In this document: positions 17,419 through 26,375 of the stretch, piece by piece | Position numbering within the stretch: the first letter of the stretch is position 1 | Layout: every line of letters begins with the position of its first letter | From: Rhodospirillales bacterium | GTDB taxonomy: Bacteria > Pseudomonadota > Alphaproteobacteria > Rhodospirillales > Magnetospirillaceae | Direction: 5' to 3' | DNA: 64,000 nucleotides | Assembly (NCBI GenBank): GCA_019455065.1 | Contig: JACFNC010000006.1 | Coordinates: forward strand, 62,001 to 126,000 | Notes under the pieces: generated by a model | Seen by the model: the letters and a program-made list of their open reading frames with translations, nothing else | Told to the model about the DNA's origin: nothing | Database searches by the model: none | Translations under genes and position numbers: made by a program

Positions 17419-18744
17419 CTACAACGCCCCCGCGAGTTCCTTGGGATCGCCCACGACGACCGCGGTGAGCCGCTCCGGATCGAGAAGCCGCTCGGCGACC
17501 CGCTTGACGTCTTCGAGGGTCACCGCCTCGATGTAGGCGTTGCGCCGGTCAAGGTAGTCGATCCCCAGATCGTCGAGCTGCATCGCCACCAGGATGCCGG
17601 CGATGGCGCCCGTGCTGCTGAGTTGCAGCGGGAACGAGCCGGTCAGGTAGGTCTTGGCGTTGTCCAACTCCTCGGCCGACGGTCCCTCGTCGCGCATGCG
17701 CCGCCATTCGGCGCGGATGAGGTCGAGCGACTGCGCGACGCGCTCGTTCTCGGTGGCGACTCCGCCCACGATCAGCCCGACATAATCGAATGGCTGCAGG
17801 TAGCTGTAGACGGAATAGGCGAGTCCGCGCTTGACGCGCACCTCCTCCATCAGCCGCGACGAGAACCCGCCGCCGCCCAGGATGTAGTTCATCACGTAGG
17901 CGGCGTACCAGTCCGGGTCCTGGCGCTTGATCCCGCCCTCGCCGAACACCACCACCGTCTGCGGGATGCTGCGGCGTTCGACGATGACCTTGCCGGGGGC
18001 GCCCGGCTGCGTCTCGGCCACCATGACGGGGGCCGCCTTTTCCGGCAGGTCGCCGAACGTGGAATCGAGAAGCCCCGCCAGATCCTCGGCGGTCACGTCG
18101 CCGACCACGCCGATCACCAGGTTGTCGCGCGCCAGGCGCTGGGCCACGAACTGCCGAAGGTCGTCGACCGTGATCGCCTTGATCGTTTCCGGGTTGCCGT
18201 TGGGCGGGGTGCCATAGGGGTGATCCGGAAATTGCGCCGCGAACCAGCGCCGGGAGGCGACCTGGTCGGGATCCTGCATCTCGCGGGCGAGACCGACCTG
18301 TATCTGGCTGCGGATGCGCTCGACCGGTTCGGCGTCGAATCGTGGCTGGGTCACGGCGAGACGCAACAAATCGAAGGCGGCCGTTCGGTTCTCTGAAAGC
18401 GTCTTCAGGCTGCCGCTGAAATCGTCGCGTCCGGCGGTGAAGGACAGCCGAACGGACAGATCCTCCAGCCGGGTCTGGAAGGCCAGGGAGTCCATATCCC
18501 CGGCCCCCTCGTCGAGCAGCGCGCCGGCCATGTAGGCGCGCCCCGCCTTGCCCGGCGGATCGGTGATGGCGCCGCCGCGGAAGGCGAAGCTCATCGAGAT
18601 GATGGGATTGGTGTGATCGCGGACCAGCCAGGCCTCGATGCCCAGCGGGCTGACCACCCGCTCGACGGTGACCGCCAACGCGGGCGCCACGGGCAGCAGG
18701 AGCAGCGCCAGTCCCAGCAGAATTACTCGGCGCAATCCAGGCAC
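17419..18744 (-). CDS. M16-family peptidase homologue without the zinc motif
   Basis: A 441-residue protein with a signal peptide (about 24 residues ending APALA) and two M16 domains. At the place where active members carry HxxEH it reads AYMAGALLDEGAG, so the zinc site is missing; the C-terminal substrate-binding block GGGGFSSRLMEEVRVKRGLAYSVYSY is intact. Such inactive subunits partner with an active M16 protein, here the gene 2 bp upstream. It is therefore likely the non-catalytic half of a periplasmic heterodimeric peptidase. GTG start. Confidence 0.88.
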   Translation of the reverse strand: MPGLRRVILLGLALLLLPVAPALAVTVERVVSPLGIEAWLVRDHTNPIISMSFAFRGGAITDPPGKAGRAYMAGALLDEGAGDMDSLAFQTRLEDLSVRLSFTAGRDDFSGSLKTLSENRTAAFDLLRLAVTQPRFDAEPVERIRSQIQVGLAREMQDPDQVASRRWFAAQFPDHPYGTPPNGNPETIKAITVDDLRQFVAQRLARDNLVIGVVGDVTAEDLAGLLDSTFGDLPEKAAPVMVAETQPGAPGKVIVERRSIPQTVVVFGEGGIKRQDPDWYAAYVMNYILGGGGFSSRLMEEVRVKRGLAYSVYSYLQPFDYVGLIVGGVATENERVAQSLDLIRAEWRRMRDEGPSAEELDNAKTYLTGSFPLQLSSTGAIAGILVAMQLDDLGIDYLDRRNAYIEAVTLEDVKRVAERLLDPERLTAVVVGDPKELAGAL

Positions 18745-18746
18745 GG

Positions 18747-20108
18747 CTACCCCCTCGCCTCCGGCTTGCCGTCGGGCAGAAGCACCCCGGTCACCGAGGC
18801 CTTGTCGTCAAGCACCAGGCGAGCCGCCGCCGTCACCTGCTCGGGCGTTACCTGGGCGATCCGCTGCGGCCAGGCCTCGACGTCCTCGACCGACTGCCCG
18901 GTGGTCAGGGCCTGACCTAGGGTGTAGGCGCCGGTGTGCAGCGAATCGCGGGCGTAGACGATGCTGGCCCGCAGCCGGTTCTTGGCGCGTTCCACCTCGC
19001 CGGCATCGACCCCCTGCTCGGCGATGCGCCGCAGTTCGTCGAGCATGGCGCTCTCGAGCTTCTCCATGGGCACGCCCTGGCGGGGCGAGGCGTAGACCCC
19101 GAAGGTGGTGAGATCGAGCGACGTCGGCTCGTACCAGGCGCCGGCCGCCGACGCCAGCTTCTGATCGACGACGAGACTGCGGTAGAGCCGGCTGGTACTC
19201 CCGCCGCCGATCACTTCGGCCAGAATCTGCAGCGGATAGGCATGGTGGCTGGCGCCCGCGCTGTAGCTGGGCGCCAGGTAGCGGCGGCTCCACGACGGCT
19301 GCTGCACCTGGCCGTCCTCCAGGACCACCCGCCTGGCCGCCGCGGGCGGCGGCTCCTGCGGGCGGACGCGGGGCGGCGTCGGGCGCGTCGCGATATTGCC
19401 GTAGTACTTCTCGGCCAGCGGCCGCAGCTTTTCGGCGGTAATGTCGCCGGCGACGATGAGAACCGCGTTGTTGGGGGCGTAGTAGCGCCGGTAGAACGCG
19501 AGCGCCGCGTCGCGGTCGAGCTTGGCGACCTCGGATGCCCAGCCGATGATCGGGTTGCGATACGGATGATTGAGGTAAAGCACCGCCTCGACCCGCTCGG
19601 ACAGCAGCGCCGCCGGATCGTTGTCGGTCCGTGAGCGGCGCTCCTCGAGCACGACCTCGCGCTCCGTGGCGACGCTCGCGGGGTCGATGAGCAGATTGGC
19701 CATCCGGTCCGCCTCGAGCTTCATGACGAGCTCCAGCCGATCGACGGCCACGTTCTGGTAATAGGCGGTGAAGTCGGAACTCGTGAAGGCGTTGTCGCGC
19801 CCCCCGTTGCGGGCCACGATGCGCGAGAACTCGCCGGCCGGGACCTGCTCGGTGCCCTTGAACATCAGGTGCTCGAGCAGATGGGCCAGGCCGGTGCGTC
19901 CGGGCTCCTCGTCGGCCGCTCCCACCTTGTACCAGACCATGTGGCTGACCACCGGCACACGATGGTTCGGCACGACCACGACCTGCATGCCGTTCTCGAG
20001 GGTGAAGACCTCGGGATTGAACACCTGGGCGGCGACAGGACGGACGGCGAGACAGACCAGTGCGACGGCGAGGAAACCGCGCCACCGGAACCTAGCGGCT
20101 GGGAACAT
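18747..20108 (-). CDS. Active M16-family zinc metallopeptidase (periplasmic)
   Basis: A 453-residue exported peptidase with a signal peptide (about 27 residues ending PVAAQ). The inverted zinc motif HLLEH at residues 76-80 and the distal glutamate block TEREVVLEERR near 150-160 supply the catalytic site. The start is supported by GGAGG 4 nt upstream. It is followed 2 bp later by the zinc-less M16 partner. This pair downstream of lspA is common in alphaproteobacteria; the natural substrates are not known, though degradation of periplasmic or envelope peptides is likely. Confidence 0.91.
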   Translation of the reverse strand: MFPAARFRWRGFLAVALVCLAVRPVAAQVFNPEVFTLENGMQVVVVPNHRVPVVSHMVWYKVGAADEEPGRTGLAHLLEHLMFKGTEQVPAGEFSRIVARNGGRDNAFTSSDFTAYYQNVAVDRLELVMKLEADRMANLLIDPASVATEREVVLEERRSRTDNDPAALLSERVEAVLYLNHPYRNPIIGWASEVAKLDRDAALAFYRRYYAPNNAVLIVAGDITAEKLRPLAEKYYGNIATRPTPPRVRPQEPPPAAARRVVLEDGQVQQPSWSRRYLAPSYSAGASHHAYPLQILAEVIGGGSTSRLYRSLVVDQKLASAAGAWYEPTSLDLTTFGVYASPRQGVPMEKLESAMLDELRRIAEQGVDAGEVERAKNRLRASIVYARDSLHTGAYTLGQALTTGQSVEDVEAWPQRIAQVTPEQVTAAARLVLDDKASVTGVLLPDGKPEARG

Positions 20109-20177
20109 GCTACCTCCGAAGGAACTTCGACCCCCGGCATATAGTGCCGTGGGGGCAGGCAGGCAACGAACCGGGCC

Positions 20178-20759
20178 TTAGAACAGGCCTTCGAAGATGG
20201 CCTTCTTGCGCCGCTCGATCATCGGCGTCTCGCCTTCGGTGGAGGCCTTCCCGGCCGCCTTGTTCTGGCGAAGGCGCTCGGCCTCCTTGGTGGCGTCGAC
20301 GACGGTTCCCGGTAGTTCGGGATCGCGCCAGAAAATGAGACGCTCGGCGAAGCCGCGGTCGGACGAGACCAGGGCGGCGGTTTCGCGGTCGAGGGTATGG
20401 CGGATATTGGGGTCCGCCTTGTCCGCCCCCGCCTTGACCAACAGGCTCATCTCGCCCGGGCTGCGCCCGTTGGCGGACAGCGCGGCGGCACCGCGGCTGG
20501 AGGCCCCGACCACCGCCTCGCGCGCCTGCTCGCGGGTCGTGCCCTCCTGGGGGCGCACCGCGCCGGGCTGCGGCGGGCGCAGCTTGAACTCGGGCGGAAT
20601 GCTGAGGGGCGCCCGCGATACCACGGCGAACTCGTCGGGCGACTGTCTTTCGAGGCCGATGACGCGCTTGGCGTCGCTGCATCCCGAAAGGAGGATGAGA
20701 CCGGCCGCGCCGATCAGGGCGGCGGCGATGCTGGGGTATCTCGAAGGGCACAGGGTCAT
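20178..20759 (-). CDS. DUF3035 lipoprotein, possible BAM-complex subunit BamF
   Basis: A 193-residue lipoprotein: signal sequence and lipobox LLSGC at about residues 23-27. The mature N-terminus contains SPDEFAVVSRAPLSIPPEFKLRPPQPG-like sequence (residues about 40-67), the DUF3035 hallmark. BamF of Caulobacter is an alphaproteobacterial lipoprotein said to share a short motif with BamC, and the IPPEF-LRPPQPG stretch resembles the BamC motif; equating this gene with BamF is my inference. ATG overlaps the lspA stop (ATGA), so it is expressed with the enzyme that processes lipoproteins. Confidence 0.72.
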   Translation of the reverse strand: MTLCPSRYPSIAAALIGAAGLILLSGCSDAKRVIGLERQSPDEFAVVSRAPLSIPPEFKLRPPQPGAVRPQEGTTREQAREAVVGASSRGAAALSANGRSPGEMSLLVKAGADKADPNIRHTLDRETAALVSSDRGFAERLIFWRDPELPGTVVDATKEAERLRQNKAAGKASTEGETPMIERRKKAIFEGLF

Positions 20760-21274
20760 GGGCTATTCTTATGCGAATTCCGCCGCCCGAACAAGGCGTC
20801 CGCGACGAGCAGGACGGCACCGACGGTAATGGCGGAATCGGCGAGATTGAACGCCGGCCAGTCGAAATGTCCGGCATGAAGGTAGATGAAGTCGGCGACG
20901 GCGCCGAATCGGACGCGATCGATCACGTTGCCGAGCGCGCCCCCGATGATGAAGCCCAGGCTCATCCTCAGCAGGCGATCCTCGGCGCGGTGCAGCCAAA
21001 CGGCCAGCACGATCACGATAATCAGGGCCAAGGCGCTGAGCAGCACCGCGTTGTAGGCCCCGTCGTTGTCGAAGATGCCGAAGCTCACCCCCCGGTTCCA
21101 CGCCATCACCAGGCTCAGGAACGGGGTGACCGGGATGGAATAGAACGTGTGAAACGGCGTCTGTTCGACACCCGGCGGCCGCATCAGATGCTCGACGACC
21201 CACCATTTGGTGATCTGGTCGGCCAGGACGATGGCGGCCGCCAGCGGCAGGCCGAACCGGAGGCCGCTAGACAC
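20756..21274 (-). CDS. lspA: Lipoprotein signal peptidase (signal peptidase II)
   Basis: A 172-residue inner-membrane aspartic protease with four membrane helices that cuts signal peptides from diacylglyceryl prolipoproteins. Motifs: DQITKWWV near residue 20, WNRGVSFGI near 65, GNVIDRVRFGAVADFI near 120 (first catalytic aspartate) and FNLADSAITVG near 148 (second). GTG 21274 is chosen; it overlaps the 3' end of ileS by 8 bp, and the stop overlaps the next gene by 4 bp. The ileS-lspA order is conserved widely. Confidence 0.94.
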   Translation of the reverse strand: MSSGLRFGLPLAAAIVLADQITKWWVVEHLMRPPGVEQTPFHTFYSIPVTPFLSLVMAWNRGVSFGIFDNDGAYNAVLLSALALIIVIVLAVWLHRAEDRLLRMSLGFIIGGALGNVIDRVRFGAVADFIYLHAGHFDWPAFNLADSAITVGAVLLVADALFGRRNSHKNSP

Positions 21275-24116
21275 CGGCAGGCGCCAAACGGTCGACGACA
21301 TCGGCGCACCGCCCGCACAGCCCGGAATGGCCGTGCTGACCCACGTCCGGCAGCACCCTCCAGCAGCGAACGCATTTCTCGCCCGCGGCCGGCGTCGGCA
21401 CCACGCCCACGCCGGGCACGTCGTCGAGACGGAACGCCCCCTCCGGCGCCGCCCCCCGCACGACACCGAGGCTCGACGTGATGGCGATTTCGGCCATGTC
21501 GAGGCCGGCCAGGGCCTGCGCATAGACGTCCTCGACATAAAGGGTGGGCGCCGCCTGGAGGCTGGCGCCGATGCGTTTGGCGACGCGCTCGATTTCGAGG
21601 GCGCCGGTGACGACGCGCCGCACGTCGCGGATCTTTTGCCAGCGCGCCGCCAGCGCCTCGTCGCGCCAAGCCGCCGGGACATCGGGGAACAGACGCAGAT
21701 GGACGCTGCCGTCGGGGTCGGGATGGCGGCACAGCCAAGCCTCTTCCGCCGTGAAGCAGACGAAGGGTGCGAGCCACGCGGTCAGGCAGTCGAACAGGAC
21801 GTCGAGCACGGTGCGCGCGGCGCGCCGGCGCAAGTCGCCGGGATGGTCGCAGTAGAGGGAGTCCTTGCGGATGTCGAAATAGAACGCCGACAGATCGACG
21901 GCGCAGAAGTTGTGGATTTCGACGAACAGCGTGTGGAACTCGAAGTCATTGCAGCGGCGGCGCACCATGGCGTCGAGTTCGGCCAGCCGGTGCAGCACCC
22001 AGCGCTCGAGTTCCGGCATGTCCGCGGGCGCAACACGTTCGCTCTCGGTGAACCCGTCCAGGCTGCCCAGCAGATAGCGCAGGGTGTTGCGGAGGCGGCG
22101 ATAGGCGTCGACCTGCGACTTCAGGATTTCGGGGCCGATACGCAGGTCCTCGGAGTAGTCCGAGGCGACCACCCACAGGCGCAGGATGTCGGCGCCGGAC
22201 TTCGCCACCACCTCCTGCGGCGAGACGACGTTGCCCAGGGACTTGGACATCTTGCGCCCCTGCTCGTCGAGCACGAAGCCGTGGGTGAGCACGGCCTCGT
22301 AGGGCGCGTGCCCGCGCGTGCCGCAGGCCTCCAGCAGCGAGGAGTGGAACCAGCCGCGGTGCTGGTCGGAGCCTTCGAGGTAAAGCGACGCCGGCCACTT
22401 CAGGTTCCAGGGGCCGTTCTCCAGCACGAATCCGTGGGTCGAGCCGGAGTCGAACCAGACATCGAGGATGTCGAACACCTGGTCGTAGTCGGCCGGGTCA
22501 TAGGCGTCGCCGAGAAAGCGGGACGGCGGCGAGGTGAACCAGGCGTCCGCGCCCTCGTCGGCGACCGCGGCGGCGATGCGGTCGAGGACCGCCTGGTCCC
22601 GCAACGGCTGGCCGCTCTTCCGGTCGACGAACACGGTAATCGGCACGCCCCAGGCACGCTGGCGCGATACGCACCAGTCGGGCCGACTCTCGACCATGGA
22701 ATGGATGCGGTTTCGCCCGCCCGGCGGCACCCAGCGGGTGTCGTCGATGGCCTGAAGGGCCTTCCGCCGCAACTCGTTGGTCTCCATGCTGATGAACCAC
22801 TGCGGCGTGTTGCGGAAGATCAGCGGCGCCTTGGAGCGCCAGGAGTGCGGGTAGCTGTGCACCAGCTTTCCCGACGCCAGCAGGTTGCCGGCCTCGGTCA
22901 TGGCCTGGATGACCGGCTTGGCGACCGGCGAGTAGTATTTGCCGTCCTTGCCCTGGGCCAGCACCAACTGGCCGGCGAACAGCGGCACATGGTCGTAATA
23001 GCGCCCGTCGGGCCCGACGGTGTCGGGCACCGCGATGCCGTGGGCGATGCCCAGATGCCAGTCGTCCTCGCCATGCCCCGGCGCGATATGGACGAAACCG
23101 GTGCCCTGGTCGGTGGTGACGAAGTCGCCCGGCAGCAGCGGCACCTCGAAATCGTAGCCGCGGCCATGCAGCGGATGGCGGCAGACCGTGCCGGCCAGCT
23201 CGGCGCCCTTGACCTTGGCGAGGATATCGACGGCGGTGACCTTGGCGTCCTTGAGCACTTGCTCGAGCAGCGGCTCGGCCACGACGATCCGTTCGCCGGC
23301 CTTGGCAAGGCTGTCCTTGGCGGCCTCTTCGATCGCCACCACGACGTAGTCGACATCCGCACCATAGGCGACGGCGCGGTTGCCCGGCATCGTCCACGGC
23401 GTTGTCGTCCAGATGACCACGGCGGCGCCCTCGATGGCCGCGACGCTGGCCTTGGCGACGGGAAACTTGACCCAGATGGTGACCGATGCGTGGTCGTGGT
23501 ACTCGACCTCGGCGTCGGCGAGCGCCGTCTTCTCGACCACCGACCACAACACCGGCTTGGCGCCCTTGTACAGGCCGCCGTTCATCAGGAAGCTGCCAAG
23601 CTCGCGCACGATCTGCGCCTCGGCCTCGAAAGCCATCGTGGTGTAGGGGCGGTCCCAGTCGCCCTCGACGCCCAGGCGCTTGAACTCCTCGCGCTGCACG
23701 TCGATCCAGTGCGCGGCGAAGTCGCGGCACTCCTGGCGGAATTCGACGATGTCGACGGCGTCCTTGTCCTGGCCGGCGGCGCGGTACTTCTCCTCGATCT
23801 TCCACTCGATGGGCAGGCCGTGGCAGTCCCAGCCGGGGACGTAGTTGGCGTCCTTGCCCATCATCTGCTGCGAGCGGTTGATCACGTCCTTCAGAATCTT
23901 GTTGAGGGCGTGGCCGATGTGCAGGTGGCCGTTGGCGTAGGGCGGGCCGTCGTGAAGGATGAACGGCTCGCGCCCCTTGGCGGCATCGCGCATCCGGCGG
24001 AACAAGCCCATCTCCTGCCAGCGTCGCAGCAGGCGCGGCTCCATCTCCGGCAGGCCGGCCTTCATCGGAAAGTCGGTGCGCGGGAGAAACACGGTGTTCT
24101 TGTAGTCTACGCTCAT
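21267..24116 (-). CDS. ileS: Isoleucyl-tRNA synthetase
   Basis: A 949-residue class I aminoacyl-tRNA synthetase charging tRNA-Ile. HIGH is at residues 66-69 (NGHLHIGHALNK), KMSKS near residues 622-626 (GRKMSKSLGN), an editing (CP1) domain lies between, and the C-terminal zinc ribbon CVRC...CGRC is near residues 915-935. The length and zinc ribbon mark the usual bacterial type (mupirocin-sensitive form). It lies 14 bp downstream of ribF and overlaps lspA, in the conserved ribF-ileS-lspA run. Confidence 0.97.
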   Translation of the reverse strand: MSVDYKNTVFLPRTDFPMKAGLPEMEPRLLRRWQEMGLFRRMRDAAKGREPFILHDGPPYANGHLHIGHALNKILKDVINRSQQMMGKDANYVPGWDCHGLPIEWKIEEKYRAAGQDKDAVDIVEFRQECRDFAAHWIDVQREEFKRLGVEGDWDRPYTTMAFEAEAQIVRELGSFLMNGGLYKGAKPVLWSVVEKTALADAEVEYHDHASVTIWVKFPVAKASVAAIEGAAVVIWTTTPWTMPGNRAVAYGADVDYVVVAIEEAAKDSLAKAGERIVVAEPLLEQVLKDAKVTAVDILAKVKGAELAGTVCRHPLHGRGYDFEVPLLPGDFVTTDQGTGFVHIAPGHGEDDWHLGIAHGIAVPDTVGPDGRYYDHVPLFAGQLVLAQGKDGKYYSPVAKPVIQAMTEAGNLLASGKLVHSYPHSWRSKAPLIFRNTPQWFISMETNELRRKALQAIDDTRWVPPGGRNRIHSMVESRPDWCVSRQRAWGVPITVFVDRKSGQPLRDQAVLDRIAAAVADEGADAWFTSPPSRFLGDAYDPADYDQVFDILDVWFDSGSTHGFVLENGPWNLKWPASLYLEGSDQHRGWFHSSLLEACGTRGHAPYEAVLTHGFVLDEQGRKMSKSLGNVVSPQEVVAKSGADILRLWVVASDYSEDLRIGPEILKSQVDAYRRLRNTLRYLLGSLDGFTESERVAPADMPELERWVLHRLAELDAMVRRRCNDFEFHTLFVEIHNFCAVDLSAFYFDIRKDSLYCDHPGDLRRRAARTVLDVLFDCLTAWLAPFVCFTAEEAWLCRHPDPDGSVHLRLFPDVPAAWRDEALAARWQKIRDVRRVVTGALEIERVAKRIGASLQAAPTLYVEDVYAQALAGLDMAEIAITSSLGVVRGAAPEGAFRLDDVPGVGVVPTPAAGEKCVRCWRVLPDVGQHGHSGLCGRCADVVDRLAPAGV

Positions 24117-24130
24117 GTCGTCGCTCGTTA

Positions 24131-25129
24131 TTACCGCTTTGGCGCGTTGGGTGGCGCGGGCACCTTGGGGCCGGGCATGACGGGGAAGGCGAGTGCCGAG
24201 AGGACGGCGCGGGCGCGCCCGCAGTCCTCGGCAATCTGCCGCTTCAGGTCATCGATGCCGGCGAACTTCGTTTCCGGGCGCAGGTGCTCGACGAGAGCGA
24301 CCCGCAGATGCTGGCCATAAAGGTTGCCGTCGAAATCGAAGAGATGCGTTTCGAGAAGCACGTCGCCGCCGCCGAAGGTCGGGCGGTTGCCGAAATTGGC
24401 CACGCCGTCGAGCCACACCGTGTCGCCGCCACGATCGACGCCGGCTCGCACCGCGTAAACGCCGGTTGCCGGGTGGAGGTACTCGCCGAGACGGATGTTG
24501 ACCGTGGGAAAGCCGATGGTTCGGCCACGACGGTCGCCCGCCTCGACGCGGCCCTCCACCTCCCAGTAGCGGCCGAGCAGGCGAGCGGCCTCGGCCGGGC
24601 GGCCGGCGACCAGCAGATCGCGCACCCGCGTGGACGAATAGACCTCATGGTCGGGGCCGCAGACCGGCGACACGCAGGTCGACGAGAAGCCATGCGTGTC
24701 GGCCAACTCCCGCAGCAGGTCGCAGTTCCCCTTGCGGCCGTGGCCGAAAACGTAATCGTAGCCGACCACCACGTTCGACACCGCCAGCCCCGCCACCAGC
24801 ACCTCCTCGACGAAGCGCTCGGCGGAATAGGTGGCGAAGTGGAGGTCGAAATGCTGCATGAACAGATAGTCGACTCCCAGCGCCTCGATGTGGCGGGCCT
24901 TGATGCGGAACGGCGTCAGACGGAAGGGCGGCAGGGCGGGGTTGAAAACCGCCCGCGGATGCGGCTCGAACGTCATCACGCCGCAAGGGGCGCGGGCATC
25001 CCGCGCCACCCGGAGCGCGGTGCCGATCACCGCCTGATGCCCGAGATGCACCCCATCGAAGTTGCCGAGCGCCACCACGCCGCCTCGGGCCTCGGCCGGA
25101 AGTTCGGTGTGATGGCGAAAAATGCGCAT
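24131..25129 (-). CDS. ribF: Bifunctional riboflavin kinase / FAD synthetase
   Basis: A 332-residue enzyme that converts riboflavin to FMN and then FAD. The FAD synthetase half has the nucleotidyltransferase motif LGNFDGVHLGHQ at residues 21-32 and YSSTRVRDLL near 165; the kinase half has GRTIGFPTVNI near 205 and GVYAVRAG. Start MRIFRH at 25129 is preferred over an open frame reaching 25297. The next 203 bp upstream hold no gene; FMN/FAD supply suits the flavoproteins (Mcd, EtfAB, UbiD) in this window, although the position is simply the conserved neighbourhood. Confidence 0.94.
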   Translation of the reverse strand: MRIFRHHTELPAEARGGVVALGNFDGVHLGHQAVIGTALRVARDARAPCGVMTFEPHPRAVFNPALPPFRLTPFRIKARHIEALGVDYLFMQHFDLHFATYSAERFVEEVLVAGLAVSNVVVGYDYVFGHGRKGNCDLLRELADTHGFSSTCVSPVCGPDHEVYSSTRVRDLLVAGRPAEAARLLGRYWEVEGRVEAGDRRGRTIGFPTVNIRLGEYLHPATGVYAVRAGVDRGGDTVWLDGVANFGNRPTFGGGDVLLETHLFDFDGNLYGQHLRVALVEHLRPETKFAGIDDLKRQIAEDCGRARAVLSALAFPVMPGPKVPAPPNAPKR

Positions 25130-25332
25130 GGCGAACGCGGGTCCTTTCACCTCGGGCGCGGATGGACGGTAAGGGGTATTCGATAACCGGGCGGAGCGCA
25201 ACATCCGACCGCTGGCGAATTCCTCTCGAAGCCAAGTGAGGCGCAAGGACGAGGGATGCCTCGGATGCCCGCCGCCTGCCCCCGCTGGGTGGCGCACAAT
25301 GATCCGCGGGAGATCGAGCCCGGAGAAACGTC

Positions 25333-25665
25333 ATGCCCTATTACATGACCCGGTTCCGCTATGCGCCCGAACAGTTCCGGGCCCTGGTGGACAAGCCCCA
25401 GGATCGCGCGGCCGAAGTCCGCAAGGCCATCGAGGGTTTCGGCGGAAAGCTGCATCAGTTCTTCTTCGCCTTCGGGGAGTGGGACGGGGTGCTCATCGTC
25501 GAGTTCGACAGCGCCGAGAAAGGAACGGCTTTCCTGATGACGGTGGCGTCGTCGGGGGCGGTTGCGGCGCTGGAGACGACCGTCCTCATCACCCCCGAGG
25601 CGGCGAGGCGGTCCATGGAGATGGCAGGGGAGATGCGCTCCGCCTACCGGCCGCCCTCGGGCTGA
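25333..25665 (+). CDS. GYD-domain protein
   Basis: A 110-residue cytoplasmic protein of the GYD family (dimeric alpha/beta-barrel type). It starts MPYYMTRFRYAPEQ and has the central FGGKLHQFFFAFGEWDGVLIVEF block that corresponds to the family's GYD strand, here GEWDG. A ribosome-binding site GGAG is 8 nt before the ATG. Members are small, widespread and of unknown function. It is convergent with the PhaJ-like gene, stop codons 18 bp apart. Confidence 0.8.
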   Translation: MPYYMTRFRYAPEQFRALVDKPQDRAAEVRKAIEGFGGKLHQFFFAFGEWDGVLIVEFDSAEKGTAFLMTVASSGAVAALETTVLITPEAARRSMEMAGEMRSAYRPPSG

Positions 25666-25683
25666 ACCCGCCCGCGCCGCGCG

Positions 25684-26118
25684 TCAGGCGGCGGCCCGCG
25701 ACGGGACCATGATGGTGGCGTCGCCGTCGACGACGATCGTGTCGCCGACCGTGCAGGTCGTGCGAAAGACCGCCCGCTTGCGTTCCGGAATCAGTTCGGT
25801 GACCTCGACCTTGGCCACCACGGTATCGCCGATGCGCACCGGCGCCTTGAACCGCAGATTCTGGCTGATGTAGATGCAACCGGGGCCGGGCAGCTTGGTG
25901 CCGAACACGGTCGAGATGAACCCCGCGCTCAGCATTCCATGCGCTATGCGGCCCTTGAAGACGGTCTGACGGGCGTACTGCTCGTTCATATGGACCGGGT
26001 TCGTGTCGCCGGACACGTCCGCGTACAGTTGGATGTCTTCCTCGGTCACCGTCTTTGTGAAGACCGCCGTCATGCCCACGACGAGGTCTTCGAAGTGATA
26101 GCCGTTCGTCTGCTCCAT
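25684..26118 (-). CDS. phaJ: MaoC-domain (R)-specific enoyl-CoA hydratase, PhaJ-like
   Basis: A 144-residue hot-dog fold hydratase. The catalytic block YADVSGDTNPVHMNE (near residues 32-46) contains the Asp and His of PhaJ-type enzymes, which convert trans-enoyl-CoA to (R)-3-hydroxyacyl-CoA, the monomer for polyhydroxyalkanoate. Downstream FKGRIAHGMLSAGFIS is also typical. Start at ATG 26118. It is transcribed away from a compound CTGC-N3-GCAG palindrome 26-51 bp upstream, which would suit control by the PHA regulator PhaR. It could instead serve another acyl-CoA route; no PHA synthase gene is in the window. Confidence 0.82.
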   Translation of the reverse strand: MEQTNGYHFEDLVVGMTAVFTKTVTEEDIQLYADVSGDTNPVHMNEQYARQTVFKGRIAHGMLSAGFISTVFGTKLPGPGCIYISQNLRFKAPVRIGDTVVAKVEVTELIPERKRAVFRTTCTVGDTIVVDGDATIMVPSRAAA

Positions 26119-26143
26119 TCCGGTGGTCTTTCCCGTCCCGCGA

Positions 26144-26172
26144 TGCTGCATTGCAGCACATTCTGCAATATA
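26144..26172 (-). promoter_or_regulatory. Compound palindrome, probable PhaR-type operator, with -10-like box
   Basis: TGCTGC-ATT-GCAGCA (26144-26158) is a perfect palindrome containing CTGC-N3-GCAG; it shares an arm with a second one, ATTGCAG (26150-26156) and CTGCAAT (26163-26169). Read on the minus strand, TATATT (26167-26172) could be the -10 of the PhaJ-like gene, so a bound repressor would block the promoter. The match to PhaR sites is from knowledge of that regulator's TGC-rich targets. Confidence 0.6.
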
Positions 26173-26375
26173 GCAATTGGCCGCAAGTTTCTCCATGCGA
26201 AACTTTGGTATCAGGCTGGTGCCCCCCGCCGAGCTGAATACCGCGCAATTCCTGAATATGTGAATTCCGGCGCACGCGACAATAGGCGTTCCGCAATGAT
26301 GGCGCCATGTCGCGCCGCCGCACGTTTCGACCGGAACATCCCGCGATGCGAAAGACGCTGCTCCCCGATCGGCAG

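Noticed and set aside
15644-17536. Long plus-strand open frame opposite msbA
   Set aside because: High-GC antisense shadow: no domain, extreme Asp/Gly/His/Arg content, and msbA on the other strand has every ABC motif.
24131-25297. Extended N-terminus of ribF to 25297
   Set aside because: The additional 56 residues have no similarity to RibF, and the MRIFRH start fits the family length and the FAD-synthetase motif position.
26240-26308. Imperfect palindromes (AATTC...GAATT and ATGGCGCCAT) in the gap between the PhaJ-like and GH13 genes
   Set aside because: Short and weak; this 257-bp gap otherwise shows only the operator near the PhaJ-like gene and no small gene.
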